From assembly GCF_000732615.1 (NCBI RefSeq), contig NZ_JPGL01000063.1:1-60675 (forward strand): a DNA stretch of 60,675 bases, written 5' to 3'. The notes beneath the pieces are model-generated. The model did not search any database and was not told the DNA's origin. It worked only from the letters and a program-made list of their open reading frames with translations. The position numbers and the translations under genes are program-made. Origin of the DNA: Burkholderia paludis (GTDB taxonomy: Bacteria; Pseudomonadota; Gammaproteobacteria; Burkholderiales; Burkholderiaceae). This document shows, piece by piece, positions 60,412 to 60,675 of the stretch (position 1 is the stretch's first letter; the number at the start of each line of letters is the position of its first letter).

Positions 60412-60675
60412 CGACTCCTCCATGGTCAGCGCCGCACCCGTGGGGCACACGGGGCGGCTGCGTTGTGTCGGGACCATTATCGGAAGCCAATTTGCGCAAT
60501 TCGCGTCGAATTCGGCTCCGCCGACAGCCGATTGCGTCGAATTGCGTGCGGCGGGCAGCGGATTCGGCAGGCGGTCGTCCACCGCATCGCGAACGGCTGC
60601 CGGCTGGCGCCGCGCGCCCGTCACGCGCCGGGCCCGAACCCCATCTGCGAACGGCCGAGTACCGTGAGATCGCCC
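60412..60675. other. Window end upstream of the dimethylargininase gene
   Basis: About 260 bp with several open frames in a GC-rich context but no ribosome site. The upstream gene, if any, lies outside the window. Confidence 0.4.

Noticed and set aside
1..60675. tRNA or rRNA genes, prophage
   Set aside because: No cloverleaf-type or rRNA-like sequence and no phage structural or integrase genes were recognised; transposases account for the mobile DNA.

Overview
The window looks like part of a secondary chromosome of a Burkholderia cepacia complex species. The evidence is the high GC content with typical Burkholderia codon use, a nine-gene block matching the known cepacian exopolysaccharide locus bce-II, and the gene order leuC-leuD-leuB-asd-fimV-truA-trpF-trpB-trpA-accD-folC-cvpA-purF-metZ. 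The species assignment rests on recalled gene order, not on a database search.

Layout. (1) 1-1450: a broken aadA-type aminoglycoside nucleotidyltransferase gene, with its 3' end amplified into a 142-bp tandem repeat. (2) 1.6-16.6 kb: an HU-like protein, then bce-II: acyltransferases (bceU, bceS, bceO), a UDP-glucose pyrophosphorylase (bceT), a two-domain glycosyltransferase (bceR), a flippase (bceQ), an exported protein (bceP) and GDP-D-rhamnose enzymes (bceN, bceM). The genes lie on both strands around a 457-bp divergent control region. (3) 16.7-37.4 kb: a long minus-strand housekeeping block for methionine, purine, folate, fatty-acid, tryptophan and leucine synthesis. It contains an orphan DNA methyltransferase inside the trp genes, FimV, an orphan plus-strand flagellar hook gene, an entericidin-like lipoprotein, and a Thr/Lys/Ile/Val-rich candidate leader peptide upstream of asd.

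(4) 37.6-45.9 kb: an acquired island. It has an IS3-family element with a broken orfB, an orphan type VI secretion VgrG, a muramidase effector, a likely periplasmic immunity protein of lower GC, a gene remnant, and a decayed IS5-like element whose two flanking target sites do not match. (5) 46.2-49.3 kb: two paralogous Tat-exported proteins of unknown function, a cupin and a glutathione S-transferase-like protein.

(6) 49.3-60.7 kb: an aromatic/amino-acid catabolic or hormone-related cluster. It has an IaaM-like flavin monooxygenase, a Rieske dioxygenase (alpha and beta), a SnoaL-like protein, an MFS exporter, a LysR regulator and an IaaH-like amidase. These are followed by an amino-acid permease, an Lrp regulator and a dimethylargininase. 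The pairing of an amide-forming monooxygenase with an amidase suggests the indole-3-acetamide route from tryptophan to indole-3-acetic acid. Linking it to a ring-hydroxylating dioxygenase and an exporter is the most unusual metabolic arrangement here. The effector/immunity island and the asd leader are the next most interesting items.
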